DNA from: Candidatus Obscuribacterales bacterium
GTDB lineage: Bacteria; Cyanobacteriota; Vampirovibrionia; Obscuribacterales; Obscuribacteraceae
Reading direction: 5' to 3'
Length of the DNA stretch: 64,000 bases
NCBI GenBank assembly: GCA_019750335.1
Contig: JAIEOQ010000002.1
Span: 1-64,000 of the forward strand
Shown here in pieces: positions 47,090-56,531 of the stretch. The notes under the pieces were generated by a model, which saw only the letters and a program-made list of their open reading frames with translations, searched no databases and was not told the origin of the DNA. A program made the translations under genes and the position numbers. Every line of letters begins with the position of its first letter. The stretch's first letter is position 1.

Positions 47090-49933
47090 TTACGCCGGTA
47101 CAGCGTCGGTTTCCACAGCTTCCTGGCAAACAGTACATAGCTCGGGGAATTTAGCCGAAGAGCCAACTTCAGGCAAATATTTCCAGCAACGTCCGCATTT
47201 GCTGCCTTCGGCTTTAAGCACCCAAACCGTAACGCCTGATTCAGCCGCTTCCGAAAGAATTTCGGCTTGCTGCGGTTTGTTACCGTTACTTGTCACTGCC
47301 GCGCCGGAGGTAATGAAAAGCTCTTTTAGATTTGAATCAAAAGAGCTTACTTTAGCGGCAACTGCCGCGTCCTGTAACTGCAGAAAGACTTGGGCTTCAA
47401 GTGAACTGCCGATTTTACGTTCAGCGCGAGCTTGTTCAAGAGCTTTGTTCACGACATAACGTACAGTGATCAAATCTTTCCAGAAATCATCTAATTCCGA
47501 CTTAGTCAGCTCTTGATTTACAGACGGAAAATCACTGAGCAAAGCGCTTTTGTGTTTGCTGCGTAGAGCTTCCGGACTATGCTGCCAAATGTCTTCAGCT
47601 AAATGCGGTGTTACCGGAACAAGTACACGAGCTAAACAATCAAGAACTTCATACAACACAGTTTGTACTGCCCGACGATTAACCGATTTGCGCGCTCTTG
47701 TATAAAGACGATCTTTGACTATATCGAAATAAAAGCTCGAAAGGTCGACAACACAAAAGTTTTGCAAGACTTGATAATATTTGAAAAACTCAAAACGGTC
47801 GAAATCTTCTTGCAGCTGTGCGATTACCTCTTGCAGACGATGCAAAATGTATTTATCCAAACCGGTCAGCTCGTCGTATGAAACTTTGTCCTGAGCCGGA
47901 TTGAAATCGTTCAAATTGCCAAGCATATAGCGAGCCGTATTACGCAGCTTGCGATAAATCTCCGCCAGTTGAGCAAGCATATTTTTGCCGATTGGAATAT
48001 CGTCGGTGTAATTAACCGAAGCAACCCACAGACGCAGAACATCAGCGCCGTATTGTTTGATTACTTCCTCAGGGGCGACCACATTACCCACTGATTTGGA
48101 CATTTTACGTCCGCTTTCATCAACAACAAAGCCGTGAGTCAACACTGTTTTATAAGGAGCTCTTCCATGAACGGCAACACTGGTTAAAAGGGAGGATTGG
48201 AACCAACCACGGTGCTGATCGCTGCCTTCCAAATAAAGCTCGCACGGACTACCTTTCAGCTCCGGTCGGGCATCAAGCACCGAAGAATGAGTGACACCGG
48301 AATCAAACCAGACATCCATAATGTCTGTCTCTTTTTCAAACTCGCTGCCGCCGTCCTCACATTTGAACTCAGCACCAAGGAAATAAGCCGGCTCATGTTT
48401 CCACCAGCTGTCCGAACCTTCTTTTTCAAAAATATCGGCAACTTTATTGATTACCAGCTCGGAAAGAATCGGTTTGCCGGTCTTTTTGGAATAAAACACC
48501 GGTATCGGCACACCCCAAGAACGCTGACGGCTGATGCACCAATCAGAACGTTTTTCCACCATGGCATAAATGCGATTACGCCCGGTTGCCGGGATCCATT
48601 CAACTTGATCAATAGCAGCCAGTGCTTGCTTACGAAAACCGTCCACTGAAGCGAACCATTGTTCTGTGGCCCGGAAGATCAAAGGTTTTTTGCACCGCCA
48701 GCAATGAGGATAGCTATGACTAATTTTGGCATGATTCAAAAGACGACCAAGCTCTTGCAAATGTTCGATTACAAGCGGGTTGGCTTTATCGTATCTTGAA
48801 CCGGCAAATTTACCGCCTTCTTCAGTGAAGATGCCCCGTCCGTCCACTGGCGAAAGAACACCGATTTTATATTTATTACCAAGAATAAAGTCATCCGGTC
48901 CGTGACCCGGTGCCGTATGCACGCAACCGGTACCGGTGTCGTCAGTGACATGTTCACCACACATGACTAAGCTTTGACGTTCGATAAAAGGATGTTTTAC
49001 GTTCAAACGATCCAACTCAGAACCTTTAGCTACAGCTAAAACTTGAGTTGTTGTTTCATCTATAGCGCAAGCCGAAAACACTGCCGACTTCAAAGATTCA
49101 GCAACAACCAGCACACCATGTTCTTTTGTTTGGACAAAAACATAATTGAACTGCGGATGAACGGCTACACCTAAGTTTGCCGGCAGTGTCCAGGGTGTCG
49201 TCGTCCAAATTACAAATGAAACATCGCCTTTGCCTTGCACTGCCGCCGGCAGCTTAGCAAGCGAGTCGGCAGCTACTGAGAATTTAACAAAAATAGCGTC
49301 GGAGGTATGATCGGCATATTCAACTTCAGCTTCAGCAAGGGCTGTTTCGCAAGTCGGACACCAAGAAACCGGTTTTAAGCCTTTGTATAAATAACCGGCT
49401 GCAGCCATTTTGCCGAATACGCGCACTTGAGCAGCTTCAAACTTTTGATCGAGAGTTATGTAAGGATGAGCCCAATCACCCCAAACACCTAAACGTTTGA
49501 AGTTCTCCTCCTGCCCTTTCAAGTTAGCTAAAGCAAACTCCTTGCAGCGCTGGCGAAGCTCAACGGCAGTCATTGAGTTGCGACCGCCTTTCACATCTTT
49601 CAACACCGCATTTTCAATGGGCAATCCATGGCTGTCATAGCCTGGAACATACGGCGAATAAAAACCACGCTGCGCTTTGTATTTAGTAACGATGTCCTTG
49701 AGAATTTTATTCAAGGCGGTGCCGATATGAATTTTGCTCGAGCTCAAATAAGGCGGTCCATCATGCAAAACAAACTTGGTCCCGTTTTTACGTGCCTCAA
49801 GATTTTTTTCGTAGACCTGTTCATCTTGCCAAAATTTTTGAATCTCAACTTCGCGAACAGTGCTGTTAGCCTTCATCGGAAACGCCGTTTGCGGCAAATT
49901 CACACTGTAGGATTTCTCGGTCTTCTCGCTCAT
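47090..49933 (-). CDS. ileS: Isoleucyl-tRNA synthetase
   Basis: 947 aa class Ia synthetase. The HIGH-type motif is KIHIGTALNKILKD in HDGPPYLSSSKIHIGT, the KMSKS motif is DESGRKMSKSVGN, WTTTPWTLPANLG and DDTGTGCVHTAPGHGPDD belong to the CP1 editing domain, and a C-terminal zinc site is CGRCWKYLPEVG plus CTVC. It charges Ile and edits Val. I saw no T-box in the 200-bp leader. Length matches bacterial IleS (~940). ATG at 49933 has weak GGTGCC... only, so the start is by homology. Confidence 0.97.
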   Translation of the reverse strand: MSEKTEKSYSVNLPQTAFPMKANSTVREVEIQKFWQDEQVYEKNLEARKNGTKFVLHDGPPYLSSSKIHIGTALNKILKDIVTKYKAQRGFYSPYVPGYDSHGLPIENAVLKDVKGGRNSMTAVELRQRCKEFALANLKGQEENFKRLGVWGDWAHPYITLDQKFEAAQVRVFGKMAAAGYLYKGLKPVSWCPTCETALAEAEVEYADHTSDAIFVKFSVAADSLAKLPAAVQGKGDVSFVIWTTTPWTLPANLGVAVHPQFNYVFVQTKEHGVLVVAESLKSAVFSACAIDETTTQVLAVAKGSELDRLNVKHPFIERQSLVMCGEHVTDDTGTGCVHTAPGHGPDDFILGNKYKIGVLSPVDGRGIFTEEGGKFAGSRYDKANPLVIEHLQELGRLLNHAKISHSYPHCWRCKKPLIFRATEQWFASVDGFRKQALAAIDQVEWIPATGRNRIYAMVEKRSDWCISRQRSWGVPIPVFYSKKTGKPILSELVINKVADIFEKEGSDSWWKHEPAYFLGAEFKCEDGGSEFEKETDIMDVWFDSGVTHSSVLDARPELKGSPCELYLEGSDQHRGWFQSSLLTSVAVHGRAPYKTVLTHGFVVDESGRKMSKSVGNVVAPEEVIKQYGADVLRLWVASVNYTDDIPIGKNMLAQLAEIYRKLRNTARYMLGNLNDFNPAQDKVSYDELTGLDKYILHRLQEVIAQLQEDFDRFEFFKYYQVLQNFCVVDLSSFYFDIVKDRLYTRARKSVNRRAVQTVLYEVLDCLARVLVPVTPHLAEDIWQHSPEALRSKHKSALLSDFPSVNQELTKSELDDFWKDLITVRYVVNKALEQARAERKIGSSLEAQVFLQLQDAAVAAKVSSFDSNLKELFITSGAAVTSNGNKPQQAEILSEAAESGVTVWVLKAEGSKCGRCWKYLPEVGSSAKFPELCTVCQEAVETDAVPA

Positions 49934-50137
49934 TGATTGGCACCTTGATTAAGCCGGCATAGTTCTCAAGAACTTAAATGTCAGGAACTGTCGCCTTTTA
50001 TTTATATGGTTAATTAGACAAGAAATTGTCCCAAAAGGTCAACCAGTCGGGGCTTACCGTTAATGATTCTTATATCGAAACGATAATGCGAAGCACTTAA
50101 TCTAGTAAACTAACCCCATTAAATTGGAGAGAAAAGA

Positions 50138-50902
50138 GTGTCGGTTAAAAACACAGCTATGGCTGCTGCTCGCGCTGCAGGCGAGATCCTGAAATCACGC
50201 CTAGGAAACATTTCTTCCCTGGATTATAAGAGCGCTTTCAACATAGTCACTGACGTGGACAAAGCTTCCGAAAAAGAAGTAATCCGGATTATTGCCGAAG
50301 CTTTCCCCGGGGACGAAATTCTCGGCGAAGAATCCGGCGCTCATAAAACCGGATCGACTAGACGTTGGCTAATAGATCCGCTGGACGGCACAACGAATTA
50401 CACTCATTCTTATCCTTTTTTCTGCGTTTCAATCGGCTTTGAAGATAAAGATGAAATGCTTTGCGGCGTTGTTTTCAACCCAACAACAGATGAAATGTTC
50501 TGGGCCGAAAAAGACAAAGGAGCATACTTAAACGAACAAAAACTTGCTTGTTCAAAAACCAGCACTCTTTCTCAATCTCTTTTAGTTACCGGTTTTCCGC
50601 CGGACAGTAAAAATGTCAAACATAACAACTTGGATGAATTCGCCCGTTTAACTCATCTTTCACATGGGGTCAGACGCGACGGAGCGGCAGCACTCGATCT
50701 TTGTTTTGTCGCTGCCGGCAGAGTAGACGGCTTTTGGGAATACAATCTTGCTCCCTGGGATTTAGCTGCCGGTACCCTTATCGTCCGCGAGGCCGGCGGT
50801 AGGGTAACTGCTCCGGACAACAGCAGATTCGACATGAATAAAGGTCATGTATTGGCAACAAACGGATTTATTCACACTGAACTCAGCGAAGCTTTGAGGT
50901 AA
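50138..50902 (+). CDS. Inositol monophosphatase family (SuhB-like)
   Basis: 254 aa with a GTG start at 50138 after GGAGAGAAAAGA. Metal-site motifs are all present: GEESGAH (GEE), WLIDPLDGTTNYTHSYPFFC (D-P-x-D-G-T-N) and WEYNLAPWDLAAGTLIVREAGG. It hydrolyses inositol monophosphate or, as in SuhB, also acts in RNA metabolism; fructose-1,6-bisphosphate or phosphorylated sugars are other options. A GH57 enzyme starts 4 bases downstream, so a sugar-phosphate role is reasonable. Confidence 0.9.
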   Translation: MSVKNTAMAAARAAGEILKSRLGNISSLDYKSAFNIVTDVDKASEKEVIRIIAEAFPGDEILGEESGAHKTGSTRRWLIDPLDGTTNYTHSYPFFCVSIGFEDKDEMLCGVVFNPTTDEMFWAEKDKGAYLNEQKLACSKTSTLSQSLLVTGFPPDSKNVKHNNLDEFARLTHLSHGVRRDGAAALDLCFVAAGRVDGFWEYNLAPWDLAAGTLIVREAGGRVTAPDNSRFDMNKGHVLATNGFIHTELSEALR

Positions 50903-50906
50903 ATAA

Positions 50907-52607
50907 GTGAGCGAAAAACTATCAGTTTGTTTTGTCTGGCATATGCACCAGCCGCTTTACAAAGATAGAGCCAGCGATCGTTATCTTATGCCCTGGGTCA
51001 GACTACACGGCATAAAAGATTATCTGGATATGCCCCTTGTTCTGGAAAGCTTTCCGGCAGTCAAACAAACTTTCAATTTAGTACCATCCCTGCTTGAACA
51101 GCTGGAAGATTACGCCAAAAACAACGCTTGCGACGAACAACTGCTTTTGACCGTCAAAGCGGAAAGCGAATATTCCGACGCTGACAAAACAACCATTCTC
51201 ACTGAATCTTTTCATGCAAATTTGGATCGTCAGATCAAAATTCATGCTCCATATCATCAGTTTTATATGCGCAAAGAACGCTTAGCCAAAGCTGGACAAA
51301 AACTTTCAGCAATGCTTGAAAAATTCAGCAATCAAGAATATGCCGATATGGCAGCCTGGTTTAATTTAGCTTGGTTCGATCCGCTTTGGATCAAGCGCAA
51401 GCCGGAACTTGCCGAGCTAATTGCTCAAGGCAAAAATTTCAGTCAAAAACAACGTCAGCGCATAATTGAAATTCAACGTGAAATTATCGCCCAAACGATT
51501 CCTGTTTATCGCTCATTAATGGAATCAGGTCAGATTGAAATTACAACAAGCCCTTACTATCATCCGATTTTGCCTTTACTGATCGACAGCAATGTTGCCC
51601 GCCTGCCCGATCCTTACACAACATTGCCTGAGCGTGTTTATTTACAAAGAGAAGATGCACAAAAACAGCTTGAAAAAGGTCTGGCACTTTACGAGAATCT
51701 GTTCGGGCGTAAAGCTCAAGGCATGTGGCCCTCTGAACTTGCCGTCAGCCCGGCTGCTTTGGAATTAATCGCTCAAGCCGGTATCAACTGGGTAGTGCTC
51801 GATGAAGCTCTTTTGACTAAAACAACCGGATTGCATATTTATCGCGATGAACACGGCAACCTGAACAATCCCGAAGTTTTATGCCAACCCTACAAGCTAC
51901 AAATAGGCGAACAAGAGATCAATATTCTTTTTCGCGAAGTAGTAACAAGCAATGAGATTGGTTTTTCCTACGGTGGCAGACCACCTGAGGAAGCAGCGCA
52001 AGCTTTGTACATGCGCTTAAAACATATCCAACAAAAACTTTTCAATTGGGAACATGAAGGTGTAGTCACTATCGCCCTTGACGGTGAAAACTGCTGGGAA
52101 ACTTATGAACAGGATGGTCATGCTTTTCTAAATGAGCTCTACAAAAGAATTTCAAGCGATACAAGTTTGAATGTTTGTACAGTCAGTGATTATTTAACGC
52201 GCAATCAAGTGCGTGAAACTTTGCACAACATTCATTGCGGTTCTTGGATTAATGCCGACTATCATATTTGGATCGGCGATCCGCTTAAAAACAAAGCCTG
52301 GGATCTTTTAGGTGAAACAAGACAATTTTTGTCTTCCGAGCTGAAAACAAGCACCTATTCAGCTGATGTCGAAAAACGCTGCTGGGAAGAGATATACGCC
52401 GCTGAAGGCAGCGATTGGTTCTGGTGGTTCGGCGAACCAAACAGCTCAGCTTCGGATCATATTTTTGATGAACAGTTCAGAATTCGTTTGCAAAATGTCT
52501 ATAAATTTCTCGGCAAAGAATATCCTGAACATTTGGCTAAACCGATTGCCGCTCAGGTGGCTATTACAAAGCCTAAAACAAAGCAAGAGCATCAAGCTTA
52601 CGTTTAA
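50907..52607 (+). CDS. Glycoside hydrolase family 57 enzyme
   Basis: 566 aa with GTG start. The family motifs are HMHQP (12-16), GMWPSELAVSP (about residue 277, nucleophile Glu), and ALDGENCWETYEQDG (about 392, acid/base Asp). QTFNLVPSLLEQLEDY is also typical of the group with 4-alpha-glucanotransferase and amylopullulanase-like members. It acts on alpha-glucans and suggests glycogen turnover. Length is medium for GH57. Its stop overlaps the end of the convergent response regulator by 4 bases. The substrate class cannot be fixed. Confidence 0.9.
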   Translation: MSEKLSVCFVWHMHQPLYKDRASDRYLMPWVRLHGIKDYLDMPLVLESFPAVKQTFNLVPSLLEQLEDYAKNNACDEQLLLTVKAESEYSDADKTTILTESFHANLDRQIKIHAPYHQFYMRKERLAKAGQKLSAMLEKFSNQEYADMAAWFNLAWFDPLWIKRKPELAELIAQGKNFSQKQRQRIIEIQREIIAQTIPVYRSLMESGQIEITTSPYYHPILPLLIDSNVARLPDPYTTLPERVYLQREDAQKQLEKGLALYENLFGRKAQGMWPSELAVSPAALELIAQAGINWVVLDEALLTKTTGLHIYRDEHGNLNNPEVLCQPYKLQIGEQEINILFREVVTSNEIGFSYGGRPPEEAAQALYMRLKHIQQKLFNWEHEGVVTIALDGENCWETYEQDGHAFLNELYKRISSDTSLNVCTVSDYLTRNQVRETLHNIHCGSWINADYHIWIGDPLKNKAWDLLGETRQFLSSELKTSTYSADVEKRCWEEIYAAEGSDWFWWFGEPNSSASDHIFDEQFRIRLQNVYKFLGKEYPEHLAKPIAAQVAITKPKTKQEHQAYV

Positions 52608-53278
52608 CTATCTTCCACTTTATAGCCTAAGCCAGGCAAATTACTAATTGCCGAAGGCAAACCTTCAATATCCAGTTTTTGGCGTAAACGTCTGACACAT
52701 TGTCGTACAGATTCGGTAGTTGATTCGGAATCATCATTCCAGACCCGAGCAAGCAGTGCTTCAGCGCTAAAAACTTGACCTTTATGACGCATCAAAAATT
52801 CAAGCAAAGCCAGCTCTAGATTAGTCAGTTTTACTACTTTGCCTTTGCGCATAGTGCGTGCCGATTTCACATCAAGGACTAAATCGCCGACTTCAAGAAC
52901 ATTGCTCACCGAACCAGATGATCGCCGTAACAAAGAGCGCACTCTTGCCGCCAGTTCGCGCGGCTGAAAAGGCTTGGTCAAATAATCATCGGCTCCCGAA
53001 TCAAGTCCGGATTCTTTATCTGAAAGGTCGCTCATTCCTGTGAGCATCATTACAGGAGTCGTATCACGCCCAGATCTTATCTGTCGACAAATGGTAATAC
53101 CATTTGCTCCCGGTAAATTCCAATCAAGCAGAACAAGATCAAATTTTTTGATTTTCAAAAGAGAAAGCGCTTCCCGTCCGTCAGCCAGAGACTCGACAGT
53201 ATGATTTTCTTTTTCCAAAGTATCGATTATGGTTGTCACTACTGATTGATCGTCTTCAACCACTAAAATTCTAGCCAT
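52604..53278 (-). CDS. OmpR/PhoB-family response regulator
   Basis: 224 aa. The receiver has ILVVEDDQSV, DLVLLDWNLPGANG (phospho-accepting Asp52), MLTGMSDLSD and the conserved lysine in DYLTKPFQPRELAARV. A winged-helix DNA-binding domain follows from about 125 to 220, with LTNLELALLEFLMRHKGQVF and SVRQCVRRLRQKLDIEG. It overlaps the kinase gene by 8 bases. The kinase is atypical, so another phosphodonor may act. Target genes are not visible from this window. Confidence 0.95.
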   Translation of the reverse strand: MARILVVEDDQSVVTTIIDTLEKENHTVESLADGREALSLLKIKKFDLVLLDWNLPGANGITICRQIRSGRDTTPVMMLTGMSDLSDKESGLDSGADDYLTKPFQPRELAARVRSLLRRSSGSVSNVLEVGDLVLDVKSARTMRKGKVVKLTNLELALLEFLMRHKGQVFSAEALLARVWNDDSESTTESVRQCVRRLRQKLDIEGLPSAISNLPGLGYKVEDS

Positions 53279-54686
53279 GATCTTTTACCGGTATAGTGAA
53301 CCAAACAACATTTTTATTTTCAACACGTTGCGCTTCAAGCTTACCACCTAAAGCTTCGGCGATCACCCGAGAGAGAGTATTCTCCGCGACACCGGCAGTA
53401 TCATTTTTTCCGGCATCGATAATTCTAATTTCCAGGAAAGAATTTTTCGTTTCAAGGGTGATATCAATTTTGTCATTCCGCTCTGAAGAATCAATAGCTT
53501 TAATGATCAAATTAAGAAGAAGACGCTCAAAACGGGCTCGATCACAAACAATTTTCAAGTCGGTTGTTGAAGAAATAACCACTGAAACATTTTTTTTGTC
53601 GACTAAATCTTGTACAGTTTCCATAACTTGATCAAAAACAATTGCCAAATAAAAAGTCTCTGGTGTTTCAACTAAAAGAGCCTCATCCAATTTTTCCAGA
53701 TCAAGCAAATTGTTTACTAAGCTGATTAGACGGTTGGTGCTAGCAACGGATATTTTTGCTCTTTGCAATACTTTCTCCGGTAAATCAGGATAAACTCCAT
53801 CAGCAAGCAAAGTCAAAAAACTGTTCACTCCCGTAAGCGGACTTCTCAAATCGTGATTAATAACGGCTGCCAGTTCGCTCTTGATTCTTTCCATCTCTTT
53901 TTCTTTTTCGGCCGCTATTGTCAAAGCATCAGCCATTTCATGAAAGTTCTTATCCACGGCACTTATTTCGTCATTGCCGGAAAGCGGTAGCAAAAGCTCT
54001 TGTCCAGATTGAAAACGGCGGCTGTTTTCGCTAAGTACGGACAAACGTGCGTTAATACTTTTACTAAAAAAGTTCACCAGGAAAAGAGCAACAATAATAT
54101 TCATTGCTACGCCAAAAGCAAGGAATTGAGCCACCATTTGCCGAGATCGTGATGCTTCATCCGGACTGCTTGCTTTTACTTTTTGTTCTTCTTCAATAAA
54201 TATACTGACCTCGGACATCAGTTGCCCAAGGAGCCTTTCCACTTCTTTTCGTGCTTCCATTACCGAAAGAAAAGGCAAAGAGAAAGAGCCACGATCACAA
54301 TTGTTTTTAGCTTCAGCAAGAATCTCCATGCCGCGCTCGGTTAAAAGTTTGATCCGTCGAATTGCTTCTTTTTGTTTTTCGCTATGAACCGAAGACGCTT
54401 CGATAAAATGCAGTTCGCCCGGCAAGCGGGCTTGCAACGCTTCAAAACGACTGGCAAAAATAGCATCATGAGTGGCGCCGTATGCAACAACAGAAGAAGC
54501 AGCATTAAAAAAGCTGTTCAACAGCGCTTGCGCCTGAACAACTACAAGCCGAGAACGATTAGCGGCTTCTGTAGCTCGATCAGCTTGAACTACAAGCATA
54601 GTTAAAAACAGGATGAAAACAATCTCGAAAGCCAAGGGTACGGCAACAAGTAAAAAACCTTTTTGCGCTATGGTCAATTGCTTCAT
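53271..54686 (-). CDS. Sensor histidine kinase with degenerate ATP site
   Basis: 471 aa. TM1 is about 10-34, a helical periplasmic sensor region runs to ~186 and TM2 is ~188-207. HAMP is ~208-262, the H-box VINHDLRSPLTGV has His278, and HATPase_c is ~375-470. The N-box reads NLIIKAIDSS with Lys396 where an Asn that binds Mg-ATP is expected. The G1 box reads DAGKND, not DxGxG, and no GLGL box is seen, only ALGGK. Phosphorylation may be weak, or the protein may be a phosphatase or pseudokinase for the regulator. It follows the TPR gene with no gap. Confidence 0.9.
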   Translation of the reverse strand: MKQLTIAQKGFLLVAVPLAFEIVFILFLTMLVVQADRATEAANRSRLVVVQAQALLNSFFNAASSVVAYGATHDAIFASRFEALQARLPGELHFIEASSVHSEKQKEAIRRIKLLTERGMEILAEAKNNCDRGSFSLPFLSVMEARKEVERLLGQLMSEVSIFIEEEQKVKASSPDEASRSRQMVAQFLAFGVAMNIIVALFLVNFFSKSINARLSVLSENSRRFQSGQELLLPLSGNDEISAVDKNFHEMADALTIAAEKEKEMERIKSELAAVINHDLRSPLTGVNSFLTLLADGVYPDLPEKVLQRAKISVASTNRLISLVNNLLDLEKLDEALLVETPETFYLAIVFDQVMETVQDLVDKKNVSVVISSTTDLKIVCDRARFERLLLNLIIKAIDSSERNDKIDITLETKNSFLEIRIIDAGKNDTAGVAENTLSRVIAEALGGKLEAQRVENKNVVWFTIPVKDHG

Positions 54687-55766
54687 TCAATCGCTCGTTT
54701 TCTGTTTAAGTCTAGCCAAGGATGCCTGGGCCGCTGCATAATTTGGATGGGCAGTCATCCTGTTTTTTTCATAAATAGCTATTATTTGTTTGTAGACTAA
54801 TTCAGCTTCACTCATTTTTTTTTGCTTTAAGAAACAAGCAGCATAATAAGGCAAGCCAGCTGCCAGCTCATGGCTTGAGCTACCATAAGTTTTTTCTTTT
54901 AGCGCCAAAAGTTTTTTGAAGCTGTCCTCAGCTTTTTGATACTGTCCGGCATCAGAATAAGCGATGGCTAAAGCCTCAAAACAGTTTAGACTTTGCGGGC
55001 CGCTTTCACCTTCACTCTCTTTGAAATAAGCAAGCGCCTGCAAATATATTCTCTCTGCCTCGTCATATTTAGCTTGAGCAGCGCAAGAATAAGCTAGAAA
55101 ATAAAGAGTGAGTCCTGATTGCTCTTTCTTTAAGGACTCTTTGTAATAGAATTCTGCTTGATCCCATTTTTGTTTAAGTCGATAGAGTTGCGCCAGATCG
55201 AAATAATTGCTCCCCGATGAGCGAAGAGCAAGTCGAGCTTTAGTGCAATCTATTGCTTGATCAAGCTTATTTGTTGCCTGATAGAGTGCCGCAAGCTGAG
55301 CCAAACTTTCCAAAAACTCATTTTCTTCTATTTTATCGGTCTTTAAGATGGCAATCTGTTTTTTTAAGAGTATTTCGGCACGGTCATAATTTGCATTGGT
55401 AATACAAACAGAAATTAGTGTTTTACGTAAGCGTAAAGCATCCGGATGGCTTGGCCAAAGAGAATCTTCGCTTAACTTAAGAGCTTGTTCAAGCAAGGTT
55501 TCAGCTTGCTTAGTTTGTTTTTCCGCTTGTTTGATCCGGGCTAAATCGCCTAAAGTCAGAGCATAGCGATCGTCCGATAACTTTTTAGCTAAAGATAAAG
55601 CAGCCTGAATGATTTCGGCAGCATTATCATAATTACCTAGCTTGAACTCTCTGGATCCTTTTTCTCGCAACTCCATCCATTGCTGCTTTTCATTAACAGC
55701 CCAGGCATTTTCATGAGCCATTAGGTATAAGTTCAATACAATCAATCCGGCAAGAAAAAGACGCAT
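54687..55766 (-). CDS. Exported TPR protein
   Basis: 359 aa from the ATG at 55766, whose N-terminus (RLFLAGLIVLNLYLMAHENA) is a signal peptide; longer readings enter the upstream TadE-like gene. Kinesin-light-chain-type TPRs follow: YALTLGDLARIKQAEKQTKQ, LTLYFLAYSCAAQAKYDEAE, and LNCFEALAIAYSDAGQYQKA. It abuts the kinase gene, so a periplasmic sensing partner for that kinase is possible. No other domain is seen. Confidence 0.82.
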   Translation of the reverse strand: MRLFLAGLIVLNLYLMAHENAWAVNEKQQWMELREKGSREFKLGNYDNAAEIIQAALSLAKKLSDDRYALTLGDLARIKQAEKQTKQAETLLEQALKLSEDSLWPSHPDALRLRKTLISVCITNANYDRAEILLKKQIAILKTDKIEENEFLESLAQLAALYQATNKLDQAIDCTKARLALRSSGSNYFDLAQLYRLKQKWDQAEFYYKESLKKEQSGLTLYFLAYSCAAQAKYDEAERIYLQALAYFKESEGESGPQSLNCFEALAIAYSDAGQYQKAEDSFKKLLALKEKTYGSSSHELAAGLPYYAACFLKQKKMSEAELVYKQIIAIYEKNRMTAHPNYAAAQASLARLKQKTSD

Positions 55767-55791
55767 ATTGAACTTATACCCGGCGGGGCGC

Positions 55792-56457
55792 TCAGGGAGC
55801 GATGCTTGCCACAGATGACGAGCTAGGACGACCATTCTTTAAGATTGAGCTTGCCACTTGACCGTTTAAGCTAAAAGCACAGTTCAAGCTGGCACCTCTG
55901 ACTTTGCATGATAGAGGACTCGATTCATCAAAATTTTGATTTAAGCCTGTGATCGCTAAAACAGGCACCAGAACGCCACGATTACTACCGGTGCCATTCA
56001 CACGGAGCCAAGCGTAACCCCAGCAATCGCCTGAATGATCAACCGAGGCACCGGTTTCACTCAGTCCAATAAAGTTAGGCAAAATGCCGGCGCCGGGAAT
56101 TTGCAAACGATCGGCAGTCACTGTCACTCGACAATAACGATTAGAACCAACGGTTGTTTCAGTAAATGTGACATCACTTGCTGCCCCCATGCCCAAGCTT
56201 TCCATCAGCTCGTCAGCAACCTGACGCGCCTCTTCTTGAACTTTCTGAGGATTATAATCCGGACGGGTACAACCAAGCCAATCACCGCGACTTTGCACAT
56301 ACGCCGAAACTTCATGAGCGACAAACGCCAGCTTTTGTTTATAGTTCAAAGCATAACCAGTGCACAAAAGCAGCACGGTGCCTAAAACAATACCGGTAAC
56401 AATTAGAACTAAACCGACAGCCCCTTCAATAAGGCCTTGTCCACGGGAATTTCGCAT
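55792..56457 (-). CDS. TadE-like pilus assembly protein
   Basis: 221 aa. The N-terminus RNSRGQGLIEGAVGLVLIVT is the prepilin-like TadE/TadG helix with the E in the family position. The rest is a periplasmic domain with Cys residues (SGDCWGYAWLRV, SLNCAFSL) that may form disulfides. TadE-like minor pseudopilins help assemble Flp/tight adherence pili, but no tad ATPase or secretin is in the window. It is followed by a TPR gene after 25 bases. Confidence 0.75.
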   Translation of the reverse strand: MRNSRGQGLIEGAVGLVLIVTGIVLGTVLLLCTGYALNYKQKLAFVAHEVSAYVQSRGDWLGCTRPDYNPQKVQEEARQVADELMESLGMGAASDVTFTETTVGSNRYCRVTVTADRLQIPGAGILPNFIGLSETGASVDHSGDCWGYAWLRVNGTGSNRGVLVPVLAITGLNQNFDESSPLSCKVRGASLNCAFSLNGQVASSILKNGRPSSSSVASIAP

Positions 56458-56531
56458 GGTCTCTTCTCCTGCCGTTTATAACCATGCTTTCTTATATTTC
56501 GACCGGCGTGACAAACTTGTGAGAAGATTCC

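Noticed and set aside
49934..50137. T-box leader of ileS
   Set aside because: The T-box core phrase and a terminator stem are missing.
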